Assembly: GCA_018296165.2 (NCBI GenBank)
Contig: JACKQL020000038.1
Location: 1 to 64,000, forward strand
Direction of reading: 5' to 3'
Source: Termitomyces sp. T153
Taxonomy: Eukaryota; Basidiomycota; Agaricomycetes; Agaricales; Lyophyllaceae
DNA length: 64,000 nt
Shown: in pieces, positions 35,947 through 48,144 of the stretch
Position numbering within the stretch: the first letter of the stretch is position 1
How the letters are laid out: each line of letters opens with the position of its first letter
Notes under the pieces: model-generated
What the model was told of the DNA's origin: nothing
What the model saw: the letters and a program-made list of their open reading frames with translations, nothing else
Databases searched by the model: none
Position numbers and translations under genes: made by a program

Positions 35947-38753
35947 TTGTACCCATTGAGGAAAGTGAACATTAAAATTTTCAACATTCTGATCATAACC
36001 AGTAGCAGTGAACTCCTCTCTGAAAGTTTAGCTTCTGCTTCACAAATGAGTCAATGCTTGTTTGACTTGCAAAAATGTAATGTTTCTGTTATGGGTTGTG
36101 CAGCTTACAGTTTACAACTCATAAGTCAAAACTAGTCATGATTCTGTCTATGAAGTATGAAGTAAGGTGCTGTGTTATGTAAGTAAAGTAAATAGGTTTT
36201 TATAGGGAGCATCAGGAGATGCTACAATGATAATATAATGAAAGAAAGTAAACTAAGGACATAGTAACAGGAACTCCATTACATCCCTAGAACCACAAGC
36301 TCAGCCAGTTCAGAACTCCCCAAAAGATTTCTTAGACATGGCTTAGTGGCTTGATTTCCCTGATGAGTGGTCTATTCACAATATATCCCATCTCTCATGT
36401 CTAATTCCAGCACATGGGGAAATGGTTTTGGTTGATGCTGAGAAGTACTGCTGCATACTAGTTGAAATGGAAATAGGTGGGAAGTGGGAATAGGAGGGAT
36501 TATAAAGGAGGAGAGAATGGGAGGAGTGTAATAAAGCAAAGGTGGGTGGGTGGAGGCGTACAATGTGCTACCAGGATGGACAGATGTGTGGAGGGGTCTA
36601 CATGGCAGGAAATGGAACTGACACTATGATAAGTATTGAGTGATAGATGCTTTTGATTTATTTGCATGCAGTGAGGCTCATACAGTAGTCAGTTTAGTTC
36701 AAGTAGTCCATGTTCATCACTTTACTACATGATGTCTTGCATTGCATTTGTGAGTCTGAGTCTCAGCCCATACAGTCAAAATGATGCATTGTTGGTACAT
36801 CATGCATTTTTTCTGTGTAACATGATGCCCAGTATGGAGGTATCATTAAAGTAACAGCAACTCAAAATTGAACTAACTAAGAAGTCATCACAGACACTCT
36901 AACTCCCCTTTGGAAGTAAACTTAAACCAGACATTAACCCAAACCACTGGTTTCAACAAACTAACCAGCTCACCTGTGACAAGTCTTTTCCAGGGCATGT
37001 ATGTATCATCTCTGTGTCATACTATTCCAATTGTTCTGTTGGTTGCAATGATTGTTGTAGACCCTCTTATACACATGGTTGTTTGTCCAATTCTCCCCAT
37101 GTGTATTTTTATTCACTAGGTAGTGTGGTTGGTGTGTAATGTAATGTAGGTGCAGGACAAACATACTGATGTGAAATTGAATTATTTGGTTTTGTTTTAG
37201 TCTAAGAAGAGACTTAACCAAAAACTGCAACTCAACAAGTTTGAGGGTTCAAAATTCACTCAAAATCATACAACTTTTGGAATAGCAATGCAGATAGATT
37301 TAGACTGATTTGATATAAGGTTCAAATAAATAAAAAGGTTGAGTTATCAAATGAAACTTTAAAAATGAAGCTTTATTTGTGTTATAGGCCTAAGTAATCT
37401 GCTCCCTGGGCTGAACATTGCTTGATGGTCTTGAAATCCCCCCTCCTTTTTATACTGTTGTACTTGTGCATGGACCATGGTGGCCCATGCTGGCTTCTGT
37501 CATCATTCCAGCCTCTTGTTTGACTGATGCCAACAATTTTTGTAGTTTTGTCTCCCCAACTCATTATCTGTTCCCTCTTTTCCCTAAACCCTTCTCTAAC
37601 CTCCTTGTCTTCTCTAGATCCAGTTGAAGGTCAAAGTCTATACACAGCTCAAGGGAAGGAGGTGATTATTGGGCTGAGAAGGGCGGGGGGAGTGCTTTTT
37701 TGGTGTTGGTTAGGGAGTAACTGACCTGAGTTGGCAGTGCCACCTTTGTTAGGCAAGTGTGGCCATCATGGCCATCATTGCAATTGATTACTGATGTGGG
37801 TGACTCTCAATCCTTTTTGCTTGCTGTGCTGCTGAGACCTCTTTTCTTAGTGGTATTTCAGGATTGTTGGTGTCTTTGTAAGTTCCTCTCTTGCCTACAG
37901 TTTTCAGCAATTTATTCATGAGTAGGTACTTTTTATTTTGTTGTCTCTCTTGGTGAGAGATGGCATAACAATATCATCATGTGTAATGAGATTGAATTCT
38001 ACCAGTTTTTTTGTCCACAAAAATCTGAAAATGTTTGCTCTTGTCTTGACTTATTTGCTTGTGTGTGTGTTTTTCCATCTAGTTTGTTCTGGGTGTTGTG
38101 CGAGTTTTTTCCGAGTCAGGGTTTTCAGAGTTCCCAGTTCCTCTTATGTTGTCTTATACACTTCTTTCTCTTGTTGCTGTACTGTGGATTGCTTGTTTAC
38201 ATACACATGTCCATCCAGTTTGCCTGTGCTAGGAGGTACTTTTCGTGTGTCCTGTTATTGATGTAATTGATGTTGAGATTGATACTTACAAGTATATTGT
38301 ATATGTAATCAGGAGGGACTTATTCTTACTCTGAACACAAAGTACATGTTCCTCTCCTTTGCTTTACATAATCAGGAGGGACTTTATGTGTGTTCTGTAA
38401 TTCATGTCATTGGGCTTGGATTGATACCATGTCCTGCATTGCTCTCCTGTTCAGCAACGTCATACATGTGGTAATATTATGTAATGTATGAAACAGATAG
38501 GCAGCAAGTTTGTCGAATCTTCTAAGCATAATCGTATATCGCAAGACAGCAATGCCACCTGCTGCCAGGAAGCGGATCACACGAGCCTGGCGATGGGTCC
38601 GAGTCGGGCGAGCCAATCTGGCGGACGCCGAGTCGGAAGGAAGGAGGGAGCGGTGTGTGGCGATACTGGGGTGCCTGGTCGGAAGCCGCGCCGGACGGGG
38701 GATGCCGGCTTATGTGAGTGTTTCAGCGGGGGCAGAGGCGGTTTAAAACCACG
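35947..38753 (+). other. AT-rich sequence without a recognisable gene
   Basis: Neither strand shows a domain I recognise. CpG is scarce up to about 37.9 kb and rises after about 38.4 kb, so the border between decayed repeat DNA and the gene island lies around 38.0-38.5 kb. Around 38225-38400 a motif, AATCAGGAGGGACTT, occurs twice about 62 bp apart. The last 250 bp are the likely promoter and 5' leader of the gene at 38754. Confidence 0.5.
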
Positions 38754-40866
38754 ATGGCGACGACGCAGCCCATCGCCCTGCCCGCCGCACACGCAGACAC
38801 ACACGACTATCCGATGGGCTCGTACTCTGCCGACCACGGGCGCCCGTTCAACCCTGCGTCGTACACGCGCCACTTCCTGGGCTCGCCGATCTCGTGGCGG
38901 GCTGCGTCGCTGGGCGCGCGCTTTGAGTGAGTGAGCTGTGTCCGAGTTGGCCCGTCTGACGCCCCGCAGGAACAAGTTTGACGGCGTCGAGGGCGAGCTG
39001 TGCCGCAACTACAGCTGCTGCGGCATCAAGCTGCCCGATCTCCACGCCCTGCTCGAGCACTTTGAGGACGTCCATGTCCTCGCCGACCCCGCCGCCGCCG
39101 CCGCCGCCCACATCGCCGTCCCCTTCCACCCCCAGCCCTTCGACCCCGACGACATGGAGCTCGAGCTCGATCTCGACAACAACGCCCCGTCCCCGTCCCC
39201 GTCCACCTCCCCGCCGTCCCCGGGCCCCGCCGTCCGCTTCCCCAACCCCGCCCCCGCCCCGCTCATGCTCCCCGAGGACGTCTTCAACACGTACGCCCGC
39301 TTCGCCGCGGACTACTCGTCCCACATGCCCGGCACCCAGCTCAACGCCAGCACCCCCGACGACCCCCAGCCTGCCCACGTGCCGCCCCCCGGCCAGCAGT
39401 GCATCCCCCCCGCCCTCCTCTTTGCCTCGGCCTCCGCGTCCCCGCCCCCCGCCAGCAAGCTCAAGCTCAAGGTCCGCCCCGCCCAGCCCCCCGCCTCCGC
39501 CTCGACCCCCGCCACCCCCGCCTCGACCACCGCCCGCACGCCCTTCAGCACCAACACCGTCCCCAACTCCCCCAGCCCCGCCACGCCCTCCCACACGCCC
39601 CACCCCACGCCCTCCCTCCTCCTCTCCAAGCCCTTCCGCTGCCCCAAGCCCAACTGCAACAAGAGCTACAAGCAGGCCAACGGCCTCAAGTACCACATGA
39701 CCCACGGCTCCTGCAACTTTGCGCCCCCCAAGGACCTCGAGCACGTCAAGGACCTCCTCGAGCGCAAGCGCCGCGAGCGCGAAGCCAGCGGCCTCGCCCG
39801 CTCTGCCTCCCTCGGCGCCCGTCCCTCCACCTCGCCCCCATCCGGCGAGTTTCTCCAGCTCCAAGGGCTCTATTCCGATCTCGGACTCGGCCAGATCACC
39901 GAGACCGAGCTCAGGGACATTGAGCGCGAAGCAGAGAAGCGCCTCAAGCCCTTTGCGTGCGGTGTCGGCGACTGCCAGAGACGCTACAAGAACATGAACG
40001 GTCTGCGGTACCACTACCAGCACTCGGGCGACCACGGCGCGCTTGGGCTTGCTCTGCTTGCGGGTGGGCTGCACGAGTGTCTAGGCAACAACAGGAAGGA
40101 GGTGGACAATGCCAGTTCCACCGGGAGCGAGAAGAGCAGTGTCAAGACCGAGGAGAGGGAGGGGAGGAGGAGGGTGCACCAGCAGCCTCCGCATGCCCCG
40201 CTTGTCCAGCGCATGATGCGGACGGGCGGCAGCGCGAGTGTGCCCGTGTCCCGCGCGACGAGTGTCGTTGCCAACTCGCGCGTCGGCACCCCGTCCCCAA
40301 TGGTCCCTGTCCCCGTCCCCGTCGTCATACAGAAAAGCATCAGTTTCCCAGCCGCGTCCACGACGACGACGACGACGCAGAACGAGGGGACCACGACGCC
40401 GTTTACGCCGGGGTACACGAACCCTGTTGTTGCAGGCCAAATCGGTGTCGCTGCTGCAGCGCATACGAACGAGGTGTTGCATCAGCAGCAGCAGCAGCAG
40501 CAGCAGAGTAGCCCGCCGATGACGCCGTTGACGGCTGCGGTGCAGGGTATGGGGCTCGCGTCGCAGCCACATTCACCACCGCATCCACAACAGCAGTTGG
40601 CGTACCAAGCGCAGTTTGTGGAGTTGCAGCGGAGACAGTATTTGCAGATGCAGGCGCAGGTGCAGGTGCAGTATGCGCAGCAGCAGGCGGCGCAACAGGC
40701 GCAGCAGTATGCCCAGCAGCAGCAGTATACACAGGACGCGCCACAGATTGGAGAAGCGGACGCGGACGCGATGGCTCAGCAAGAGTTTGTGGAGGCGCAG
40801 AGGAGGGAGTTTGAGTTTCAGCAGCAGCAGCAGCAGATGGGGTTGGGGGATGTTGTTATGGGGTGA
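38754..40866 (+). CDS. SFP1: SFP1-like C2H2 zinc-finger transcription factor
   Basis: This is the only gene that looks intact. Exon 1 is 38754-38926 (ATG in ACGATGG context) and exon 2 is 38970-40866, giving 689 residues. The exon junction makes ARFENKFDG and leads into CRNYSCCGIKLPDLHALLEH, an N-terminal zinc-finger-like block typical of fungal Sfp1. The middle is Pro/Ala/Ser-rich. Finger 1 (FRCPKPNCNKSYKQANGLKY) has C282, C287, H300 and H303; finger 2 (FACGVGDCQRRYKNMNGLRY) has C388, C393, H406 and H409. The C-terminus from about residue 563 is Gln-rich. Yeast Sfp1 controls ribosome-biogenesis genes under TORC1 in the nucleus, so a similar role here is inference. Codons are GC-rich and CpG-rich, unlike the flanks. 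The large antisense frame is a shadow. Confidence 0.85.
38927..38969 (+). other. intron 1 of the SFP1-like gene (43 bp)
   Basis: The donor GTGAGT at 38927 and acceptor GCAG ending at 38969 restore the frame: exon 1 ends with two bases of a Glu codon. Without splicing exon 1 reads into TGA at 38928. The length is short but usual for basidiomycetes. Confidence 0.75.
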
Positions 40867-43800
40867 GCGCGCGCGTGCGTGCGAACGCCGACGCGACGGG
40901 GCATCAAAAGTATTCTTAGGACGAGGTAATTCCGCATCGTGATCGCGCGTGGTTGGCCCCGCCTTGCGAGTCGTGACGAGCGGGTTGTATTTTTTTCTTT
41001 TTCTTTCTTTTGTGTTTTTTCTTTCTTTTTTGTGTGTGTGCTCTTTTCGTGTTGGTTTCTTGTGTTAATTGGTTACGTGTTGTAATCGTTTTTCTCTTTA
41101 CTTTCTCGTGACATTTAGAGTGTGTTTTTGTGTGTTTGTGTGTTTTTGTGTCGTCCCAGATCCAGATTTATGATAGCTCACTTTCATTTACTTACTTACT
41201 TACTTACTCAGCCACCCAGCCTACCCTCACTCGTTTCCCTACTTTTACTTCTACTCGTATGTCGAACTTGAAAGAAAAAAATCGTAATTCTTAATTGTAC
41301 TATTAGTACTTTGTGTGTGTGTGTCGTGTGTGTGATAGCGAATGCGAGTTAGTTAGTGATTGATAGAGTGAATGTTAATGGTTTGGTGTCGTAAGGGTAA
41401 GTTGGAGTGTTTGTCATTGTGATAAGACATCAAGTGCGCCGCCGCCGCCGCCGCCGCGGCAGTGGTTCCAGCCCCAGCTCCCTCCCGGTTGATTGGGTTA
41501 AGGTTAAGCCTGAGGGGTCGTATGGTAAGTGACGGGGAAGGTGGGTTTTGTTTCGTGTGTAGGTTTAGTTTAGTTTAGTTTAGTTTAACATACACTGTGA
41601 ATGATGAGTTGAGGTTAGTTAGGCTCGTGTGGTGATGGAGTTTATGTTGGTTTGTTGGTCGTAAGGTAAGGTGAGTTGGAATGTACGTCATTGGCATTGG
41701 CATTGGCATTGTCATAAGACCTCAATTTTGTTTCATGTGTAGGTTAGGTGTAGTTTAGTTTTAGTTTAAGGTACTTTGTGGTATGTGTTGAGTTGGGGTG
41801 AGATGAGGGTTGAGACATTGAGACGTTGAAGCGTGCGCGTGAGGCCTTGATACTTGGGGAAGCGTTGGATAGGGAGTGGTGAGCAGGTTCGTGTTCGTGT
41901 TCGTGTGGATGTGGATGTGGATGTGGATGGGTCAAGGCTTGCTCGTGTAGCTTATTGATAGGGTCAAGGCTGTTTTGTTGTTGTCGTAAGGGTAAGGGTA
42001 AGGGTAAGGTAAGTTGGAATGTACGTCATTGTCACAAGACCTCAAGTGCGCCGCACCGCACCGCACCGATCCAGCCCCTCCCAGCCCCAGATTGGATCGC
42101 TTGGATGTGGATCTCCCCATGTGGGTGTGGATATGTGTCAGTGTAAGTGATTCGGTTAATGTTGTTTTGTTACGGGAGTTTTTGAGTTGGGTTTGTTTTG
42201 TTTCGTGAGTATTGTACGAGGCTGTGCCATGCTCGAGTCTGGTCTGTCTGTCTGTCTGTGGTACGTCAGTGAGTGGGTGGGTGCGCCCCACGGGTCCAGC
42301 CCCGGCCCCGGCCTCTTCCGGCCAGCGTTCGGACTCCTTATGTACTTACTCTCTCTCTCTATATATATATACTTTCCGCGCTTTCGTTTCGCTGACGTTT
42401 TACGTACCCTCCCACTGATTTACGTTGTTTTTTTGTTTTTTTTTTATAGTTGTGGTTGTAGCGTGTTCAAAGGCGTACATGCTCGATGCGTCCACTGGCA
42501 CTAGGTAGTGGGAGGTTTCCTAGTAGTTGATGTAGGTATGATCGTTCGTTGTGCCAGCGACAAGCTATGTACGTTTGGATAGGGGCAAGCGCTAAGCTCT
42601 TGCTCAATGTGTAATGTATAATTGATGGCTTTAGGCCGTCGTATGCGTATGTACGTACGTACATATGGAATGGAAGATGTTGTGTTGTGTTTTGGATCCA
42701 CCCCCATATGTAAAACTGTCCGCCAATCACAAATCTTACGTATCTTCCAACTTAGCGCTTGTTTTTTGTAGTTTAATTAAAAGCGTATTTGAAGGGCCCG
42801 TGCCTGTAGACCCCGGGTGGGTGCGGGGGTGCCTGGTGGGTTGATTTACACGTGGATCATAACGCCGTTATGATATGGTTATGATTATGGTTATGGTTAT
42901 GACAATGATGTGATATGATATGTTGTGATATGTTATTTCACGTACTTATTGATTGGAATGAGGATACGTATGTCGTAAATACTTTACTTGATGATTGCGT
43001 GGATATTGGATGGATGGGTGAGTGGTATGGTGCGTCTGCCAGTGATTGGTTTTCTTGTTTCTTGCGTAAGTGTGCCGGTGAGCGGGAATGTGCGTAGGGC
43101 GAGGAAAGTAGCTGGATCCGATTTGGGTTCTGCTTCGTTCTGCTCCGGTGTGTGCGCGGAAGAAGAAGTAGGAGCTGAGGCCGTAATCGTATATGTACGG
43201 GGGCGGATGTGGTCTGTCTCGATTTTGCGCCCCAGAGCATCAAACGGTTTACTTCCGGCTGAATGTTTACTGCTTAATACTTATTGTAGTCGAGCGATTA
43301 CTTGAGAGTATTAATTTTATTCAAGGTGCGGCGATGCGGGCATTATATCATATCATATCATATCATATCATTTTCTGATTCCTGACATGCTCAACGGATG
43401 ATTGTTATCATGCCTTTAGTTGCAATGCGTGTCTGTCTCGATTCCCAGAGTGAGACTTCCGCTTCGTGCGCATTTTACTTCCAGCTTACTGCTTACTATA
43501 GCTTTAGTCTCCGTTGATGCAGTGAGTGTATTATATGATATCCACTGATTATGGATGTCGTGCTATGTGCTGTTTCGAACTTCCGTGAGCTCTCAACTGC
43601 CTGTTGTACCATGCCAGTGATCCGGTTTTTCAAGTACGGAAGACTGGATCCGATATGTTATTTTCTGTCCGGTGTGAGCGCAGAACCAGAAGCGCTCGTG
43701 CGAGATATCATAGTCAGTCTTTGGCATGTTGGGACCACCCCAACGTTCTACTTACTCCCGCTTCCACCGAGCCCAAGCTCGTAGATCCTACCTGGCCCAG

Positions 43801-44587
43801 AGCTCCTTTTCAACCATGAAAGCCGCACAAATCAGGCGCTACGCCGTTCATCCGCCTCCCCATGTCTCGCGCGGCACACACGATCAGCCTCGACCAAGTT
43901 CCACACCTGTCAGACATCAAACAGATCCTCCTGGATCCCCTGGTACCTGCCCGGAACATAAACATACCACACCATACCATACCATGCTATACACCACCCA
44001 CGCACATACCCATGCCACACCCATCCTTCTCAGGCTTCGCAACCTCATTTCCCGCAGAGGTCGGGAAATCCGGCTTGGTTTGCCGGAAGTGGGGGCCGAC
44101 GGATGTGATCTGATTTTTTTGATCCTACGAACGGCAATCAATTTACCCGTTCCGACGGGGGCCGTAGGTAAACAGAAATAAATCAGTTTGTAATTGCGCG
44201 CAACTGATTTGATATTCGTTGCGGCCGCCCCCGCGTCATCGACTCATAGTTGGTTTGTAATTTGTGTGGCTTACGCTGGAAAGGAACGTCCGATGCTCTG
44301 CATGCGTGTTCTTATCTGTTTACTGTATGCTATGGGCCTGAGCTGTCGAAGTCTCGCGCGTGATGCTCCGACTCGGTGCGAAGTAAGATCCAAGTTGCCT
44401 TGATTCTGTCTAGGTATGGGTCACTTGGAATAAGTGCGCATATGTATAAGTACATATGATATGCTTACGGGGACGAGACACACAAGTATATACTACTCTC
44501 ATGACATCTCATTCCCCGAGATTGATCCTCATATGTAGCCTTGGGACTCACGATCAAACTTACTCGTCACTTACAGCAACCTCGATA
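40867..44587 (+). other. CpG-normal intergenic DNA rich in simple repeats
   Basis: No gene is supported. The gene's probable 3' UTR is T-rich (TTTTTTCTTTTTCTTTCTTT near 40990). Simple repeats include ACTT units near 41196, CCG units near 41440, TTTAG units near 41563, GGATGT units near 41905, TAAGGG units near 41990, CT/TA runs near 42350, and a CATAT unit run near 43350. A short frame at 43817 (MKAAQIRRYA) resembles the start of zinc-type dehydrogenases but does not continue. Confidence 0.5.
41385..42110 (+). repeat. three diverged copies of a module downstream of the SFP1-like gene
   Basis: A block with GTCGTAAGG, then AAGTTGGA(A/G)TGT, CGTCATTG or TGTCATTG, then AAGAC(A/C)TCAA recurs at about 41388, 41658 and 41982. 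Copies 1 and 3 continue into GTGCGCCGC and a GC-rich CCAGCCCC stretch; copies 1 and 2 are followed by GTGTAGGTT. Spacing is about 270-325 bp. Confidence 0.6.
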
Positions 44588-44746
44588 TAATAACATTCGT
44601 TATCACCCCATTTGTTTGGCGCCGGAACACACGATTTGCATAATAACATTCGTTGTCACCCCATTTGTCTGGCGCCGGAACACACGATTTGCATAATAAC
44701 ATTCGTTATCACCCCATTTGTTTGGCGCCGGAACACACGATTTGCA
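44588..44746 (+). repeat. three exact-length 53-bp tandem repeats
   Basis: Units are at 44588-44640, 44641-44693 and 44694-44746. Each starts TAATAACATTCGTT and ends CGATTTGCA and contains GGCGCCGGAACAC. Unit 2 differs from units 1 and 3 at two transitions only. Confidence 0.95.
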
Positions 44747-47700
44747 AGGGGGAGCGATTATACTTAGCACGCGCTTCGTGATTATCACTTTCAGCTGCGA
44801 CCGCCCTGGAATTTCACCGTCCATCGTCAATATTCCGTGTATCCGCTTCCGCAGTACGACACGTATCGCAGCGCTTTGAAGGATTGAATTATGTCCTATA
44901 GAGAGATATCAGAATCAACCATTCTGTGCGTCATCCATCACTGCGTTGACACCCCTTTGACAGCCTACCTCGTACGGCACATATGTATGTACATACAAAT
45001 TTGTCTTTACCTCCTCGCGTAAGCATGTTCACGAGGCACCGAGGTTTGATTGATGATCGGTTATCAATGCCGTGAACGTACGAGTCCTCATACCTTCGGG
45101 TCTAGAACGCACAGTATCACGACTCGAAACACGACCATTTGCTCATTCGGATATTGTATTCATACCCCTTCCTGACATACCCTTAGACCAAGTCCTTCCC
45201 CGGAAACTACATCTAGCCTCATCTAGGTTGTAGTTGTCACGCCACACTTGCTGACTTGTCATTGTCGGACCAATCCGACGCCTCCTGGCACTGTTCATGA
45301 CCGCCCGACCGCCCGACGGCGTCGGACGGGACCTTCCATTTCGACGGTATCTGTCCTACATACAGAGTACTGCCACCTAAATGATGCTTGATGTTCTTAG
45401 CTGATGACTAGTACTTACACAGATGATGCTCGGATTTTCTATCTGCCGGGATGTGGCCGAGCCTGTTCATCGTCCAAATGTGGCGTCCATGTCTTCCAAG
45501 CTCACCATCTGTCAAACCCGGCTTATAGACCTGGGTGCCCCGAAGCGGCTCATAGGACACAGTATCGGTACTCACGTGGGTGTTAGTATGAGGGGTTCTT
45601 CCCATTCTATCAATCCACTCCCCACGCACCTGAAATCTTTGACAACTGCTCATACGTAGATATCATTCAGGTACACCCAAGCCTTCTATTCTTTTCATCG
45701 CACCCCAGATCTAATTGTGACTTCTTTTGCAGCATGCAGTGAGCAAGATCTAGGTGCGATCGTACAGCATCTTGTTCTACTTTCTATGCGGAGATACGTG
45801 AGCGCCAAATATACTTGGTGATGAGCAGGCATTGCCTCGTTCGCCGGGTCGGAGCTTAAGACGAGTCGTTCCACCACTCGATCATGATCAAGTCAAATCT
45901 TGTTTGATCCGTCAATGTATACTCGGGCCCGAGTGCCACCCATAACGTCGGTGTGGGGTCCAAATTTTAGAGTTTTCCGCATAAATGTCAGCAATCTCGG
46001 TGAACTAGAAAAGAGGCGTATTTTATTTTAATTTTTCCTGATGTTTTTCACCATGAGTCGATTTTTGGTATTTGGTCCTCCAAGCGTGCGTTGCGTCGAT
46101 GCGGCGCATTCTTGAGCTGGATATGACTAGGCCTGGCTGCTCTTGATTGGTGCACATATTCTTACAGGACAAATGCTTCACTCAAAGTGACAATCTCGCC
46201 GAAGCTCTCTTGACAAGTACTAATCTGCAATAGTGAAGTTGACCAACTATAATCCTTCAAACATTCATGCTGTTATAATGTACACCCTTGCAGAACATGT
46301 AAGTATCTGAAGCAAGCTCATTTGACTTTTATTATTGAGATCAGCAGGAACAAACACCACGAAAAAGGAAGGTGGAGCTGCCATGGTCTCGCTGAAGATG
46401 TCTGTATCATATGTAAGATTGGTGCTGATAGAAAGATCCTCAGGCTAAGGATGCAAGTGCTACGATGATAGTTTGAATCAAGGACGTTACTGCAGATTTT
46501 TCACAATACAAGGGTGGGATCATATGGCTTGAAGTCATTTCATTTCCAATTCATAAAGTGTAGACTAGCTGAAAATTTGCCTGCTCTACAAGTTGCGGCG
46601 ATAAAAGACTATCCGGGGTTAAAGTGATTGGCATGCGATTGTCTTTGCTTCCTGGATAGCTCCCATTTTCTCCGCCGTCTTAGCCTGATGTTTGAGGACC
46701 AGCCGCAATGGGCCGAGCATATGAGTGAGAAATTTCCCATTGAGGGAATCAGCCGGTCCGAATTGCAACACAACTCTGAGCAAACCCCCTGCCATTCGTT
46801 ATCAATGTGGCGAAATCATATAATGATACCAAAGAAGTGATTGTCTGGCTCATACTAGCGTAATCCGCTGACAGATATCTGCCATCGTACCAGAATCCGA
46901 CAACCATGGCCTTGTTCTGCGAACCTTCTTCCAAGTCGGCTCCACCGTCCCGAATGCTTGTGTTCTCTTCTCTTACTTATCTGTGTTATGGAATACGTAC
47001 TCAATGTCTATCCTGAAAATCTCCGAGATCTTTACTACCGGTTATTGTCCCGACATCTGTCCACAACTTTTTGGTTTGTATTCAATGCAACGTGAGTATT
47101 CTTCAACCTGTGCGTTCTTGTCTTATCTGTAAGACGGCCAACGGACTCCGACCCGGCGACGACATGCCCCTTGGCGCTTATATCTTGTTCTTCGCTTGTG
47201 ATCCGACGTCTAAGTCATACTGAAATAACATTGTTGCAATGTTTCTGGCCCTTACGAGATCTCGTGGAATCTAAGCACACAACAAGCGATCTATGACTTG
47301 ATCACGGGTCATTACTACTTGGTAACTTGGTTCTTGGCCAATTTAAGTACATACTTTTTTGGTTATACGCCATACGCTCCACTCAGTGCATCCGGATTGT
47401 AATACTGATCTACTTGTTTCGTTCCTTTCGCCGTTCTGAGGTCTCTTCATGGAACAAGCCACATTGTCTAAAGTCAAACTTATCCGATGGCAGCCAGACG
47501 TCCCAGCATCCAGAACCGATCACGAACGGTGACATATACCTTCCAGACTACTGGGGAGATCCTCTTAATCTACTCTCATGTTTGAAGTGCTGTTGAGGAT
47601 TTGATCACCGAAGTTTGCCCACATGGTTCACACAACTATCGTACAACATGCTCTCAGCTGTCCAATTGGTCGTACAAAGCTCGTAAGTACATCAAGGCGA

Positions 47701-48144
47701 CCCAGATCAGGGCATCCGGATATCGGCATCGCACCCGATTCGTAGCCTGCCTCCTATGCTATATCAGTGCCCAGATTAGATGGGCTTCGCTGTCATATTA
47801 TCACGGTTCGAAACCTTCCTTCAGACCGGCATGGACCAATTTGCTGGTTCGTTCGGACAAATCAATGTGAGACGTGCAATGAAACGGGCGCCCGAAAGAA
47901 ACCGTCTTGACACTCTTGAAGATCTGTGCCTGTGGATATCGTGTTCCCCTGATTGCCGCTCCGGCCAAGGCAGGAGACAAGAGTCAATTGGCCCAACTCG
48001 ATCTCATCAAAGAACTGGATTGTTGATATAGTGCCAGCTATTCGTCAATCTCCCATCATTTCATTGGCTTGTTTGTACCACAGGGCTAGGGCATTCATTT
48101 CAAGGTCTATGAAGTAGCCAAGGCTTTACTCCTTGATCCCCTGC
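44747..48144 (+). other. CpG-normal DNA without a supported gene
   Basis: Short frames exist on both strands (for example 47601-47870 and 47780-48031 on +) but none shows a known motif or a convincing exon chain. A decayed host gene between 46.9 and 48.0 kb is possible. I make no functional call. Confidence 0.4.

Noticed and set aside
38848..40074. 408-codon open frame on - across the zinc-finger gene
   Set aside because: Gly/Val/Arg-rich low-complexity text antisense to a GC-rich coding exon; it is a codon-bias shadow of the real gene.
38978..40511. Long Pro/Arg/Ser-rich + strand frames overlapping the SFP1-like gene
   Set aside because: They overlap the conserved zinc-finger frame and have no motifs; they arise from GC-rich codon usage.
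41990..42020. TAAGGG repeats as an interstitial telomere
   Set aside because: The unit is GGGTAA, not the fungal telomere unit TTAGGG, and only about four copies exist.
43817..44113. Start of a zinc-type alcohol dehydrogenase (MKAAQIRRYA...)
   Set aside because: Similarity is limited to about ten residues; no GHE or cofactor-binding motif follows and the frame ends in repeats.
47800..47820. GGTTCGAAACC as the T-arm of a nuclear tRNA
   Set aside because: No matching five-base-pair stem, D-arm or acceptor stem can be built around it.
46628..48031. Multi-exon gene in the CpG-normal region 46.6-48.0 kb
   Set aside because: Some GT/AG sites and short frames exist, but no combination gave a recognisable protein.
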